Shown: one piece after another, positions 24,496 to 24,551 of the stretch
Layout: the number at the start of each line of letters is the position of its first letter
Position numbering within the stretch: position 1 is the stretch's first letter
DNA from: Promethearchaeota archaeon
GTDB taxonomy: Archaea > Asgardarchaeota > Lokiarchaeia > Sigynarchaeales > SOKP01
Direction: 5' to 3'
Assembly: GCA_014730295.1 (NCBI GenBank)
Contig: WJIN01000144.1
Span: forward strand, 1 to 24,551
Length of the DNA: 24,551 nucleotides
Translations under genes and position numbers: made by a program
Notes under the pieces: model-generated
Database searches by the model: none
What the model was told of the DNA's origin: nothing
Seen by the model: the letters and a program-made list of their open reading frames with translations, nothing else

Positions 24496-24551
24496 TATAT
24501 TATTAAGAGTATATTTAATAATTTTAAAACTAAGAATTTCTTAAACGATTA

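Noticed and set aside
1..24551. CRISPR array, tRNA, rRNA or insertion sequence
   Set aside because: No regularly spaced identical repeats, cloverleaf sequence, ribosomal RNA signature or transposase-like ORF was seen. A covariance search would be needed to exclude small RNAs.

Overview
The window reads as a piece of an AT-rich archaeal chromosome, most likely from an Asgard archaeon (Promethearchaeota), perhaps a Lokiarchaeia-like lineage. The case rests on several signals together. There is a Ras/Rab/Arf-type small GTPase, a gelsolin-like protein with an unfamiliar duplicated C-terminal domain, a zinc-ribbon/LURP-one (tubby-like) protein, and tandem von Willebrand A (vWA) proteins with an inserted PHD/RING-like zinc domain. 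These sit among clearly archaeal genes: an HdrA-MvhD fusion, a DUF711 protein and a TrmB-like winged helix. Promoters look archaeal (TATA elements a short way upstream of starts) and several genes appear to begin with TTG. The lineage call is inference; there is no rRNA gene or other phylogenetic marker in the window.

Layout. 1-669 is an AT-rich stretch without a convincing gene, apart from a GC-richer island with a perfect hairpin. 670-5828 is all minus strand: a small GTPase followed by a metallo-beta-lactamase-fold hydrolase, a membrane-anchored six-bladed arylsulfotransferase-like propeller, and a large N6-adenine DNA methyltransferase. 6017-12586 is redox and accessory: a YkgJ-type cysteine-cluster protein; a winged-helix/cysteine-cluster/double-ferredoxin protein divergent from HdrA-MvhD, with three evenly spaced TTAGTCA-like boxes between them; a DUF711 protein; a small zinc protein; and a winged-helix regulator. 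12718-16278 holds a divergent ANL (acyl-adenylate-forming) protein, an unlisted 44-residue ORF and an MFS transporter.

16357-19442 groups the gelsolin-like protein, the zinc-ribbon/LURP-one protein and a CDP-alcohol phosphatidyltransferase (archaetidylserine synthase type), which suggests a membrane/cytoskeleton neighbourhood. 19529-24495 is the most unusual part: a 666-residue protein (winged helix, long coiled coil, PLD-like TrmB effector domain, proline-rich linker, helical C-terminus) divergent from two tandem paralogues. Each paralogue has a degenerate vWA domain, an identically spaced C4 plus C4HC3 zinc domain, a conserved GGFFG motif in a disordered linker, and a C-terminal zinc ribbon. 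The order vWA then zinc/RING-like domain resembles eukaryotic TFIIH p44/Ssl1 and is the best candidate here for an undescribed system.

How the genes may work together: the Hdr pair looks like a redox-sensing regulator or electron carrier beside an electron-bifurcating flavoprotein, whose HdrB/HdrC partners must be encoded elsewhere. The gelsolin/LURP/lipid-synthase group could link actin, membrane and lipid head-group chemistry. The vWA/TrmB group could be a scaffold complex on DNA or on membranes. These functional links are inferences from neighbourhood only.
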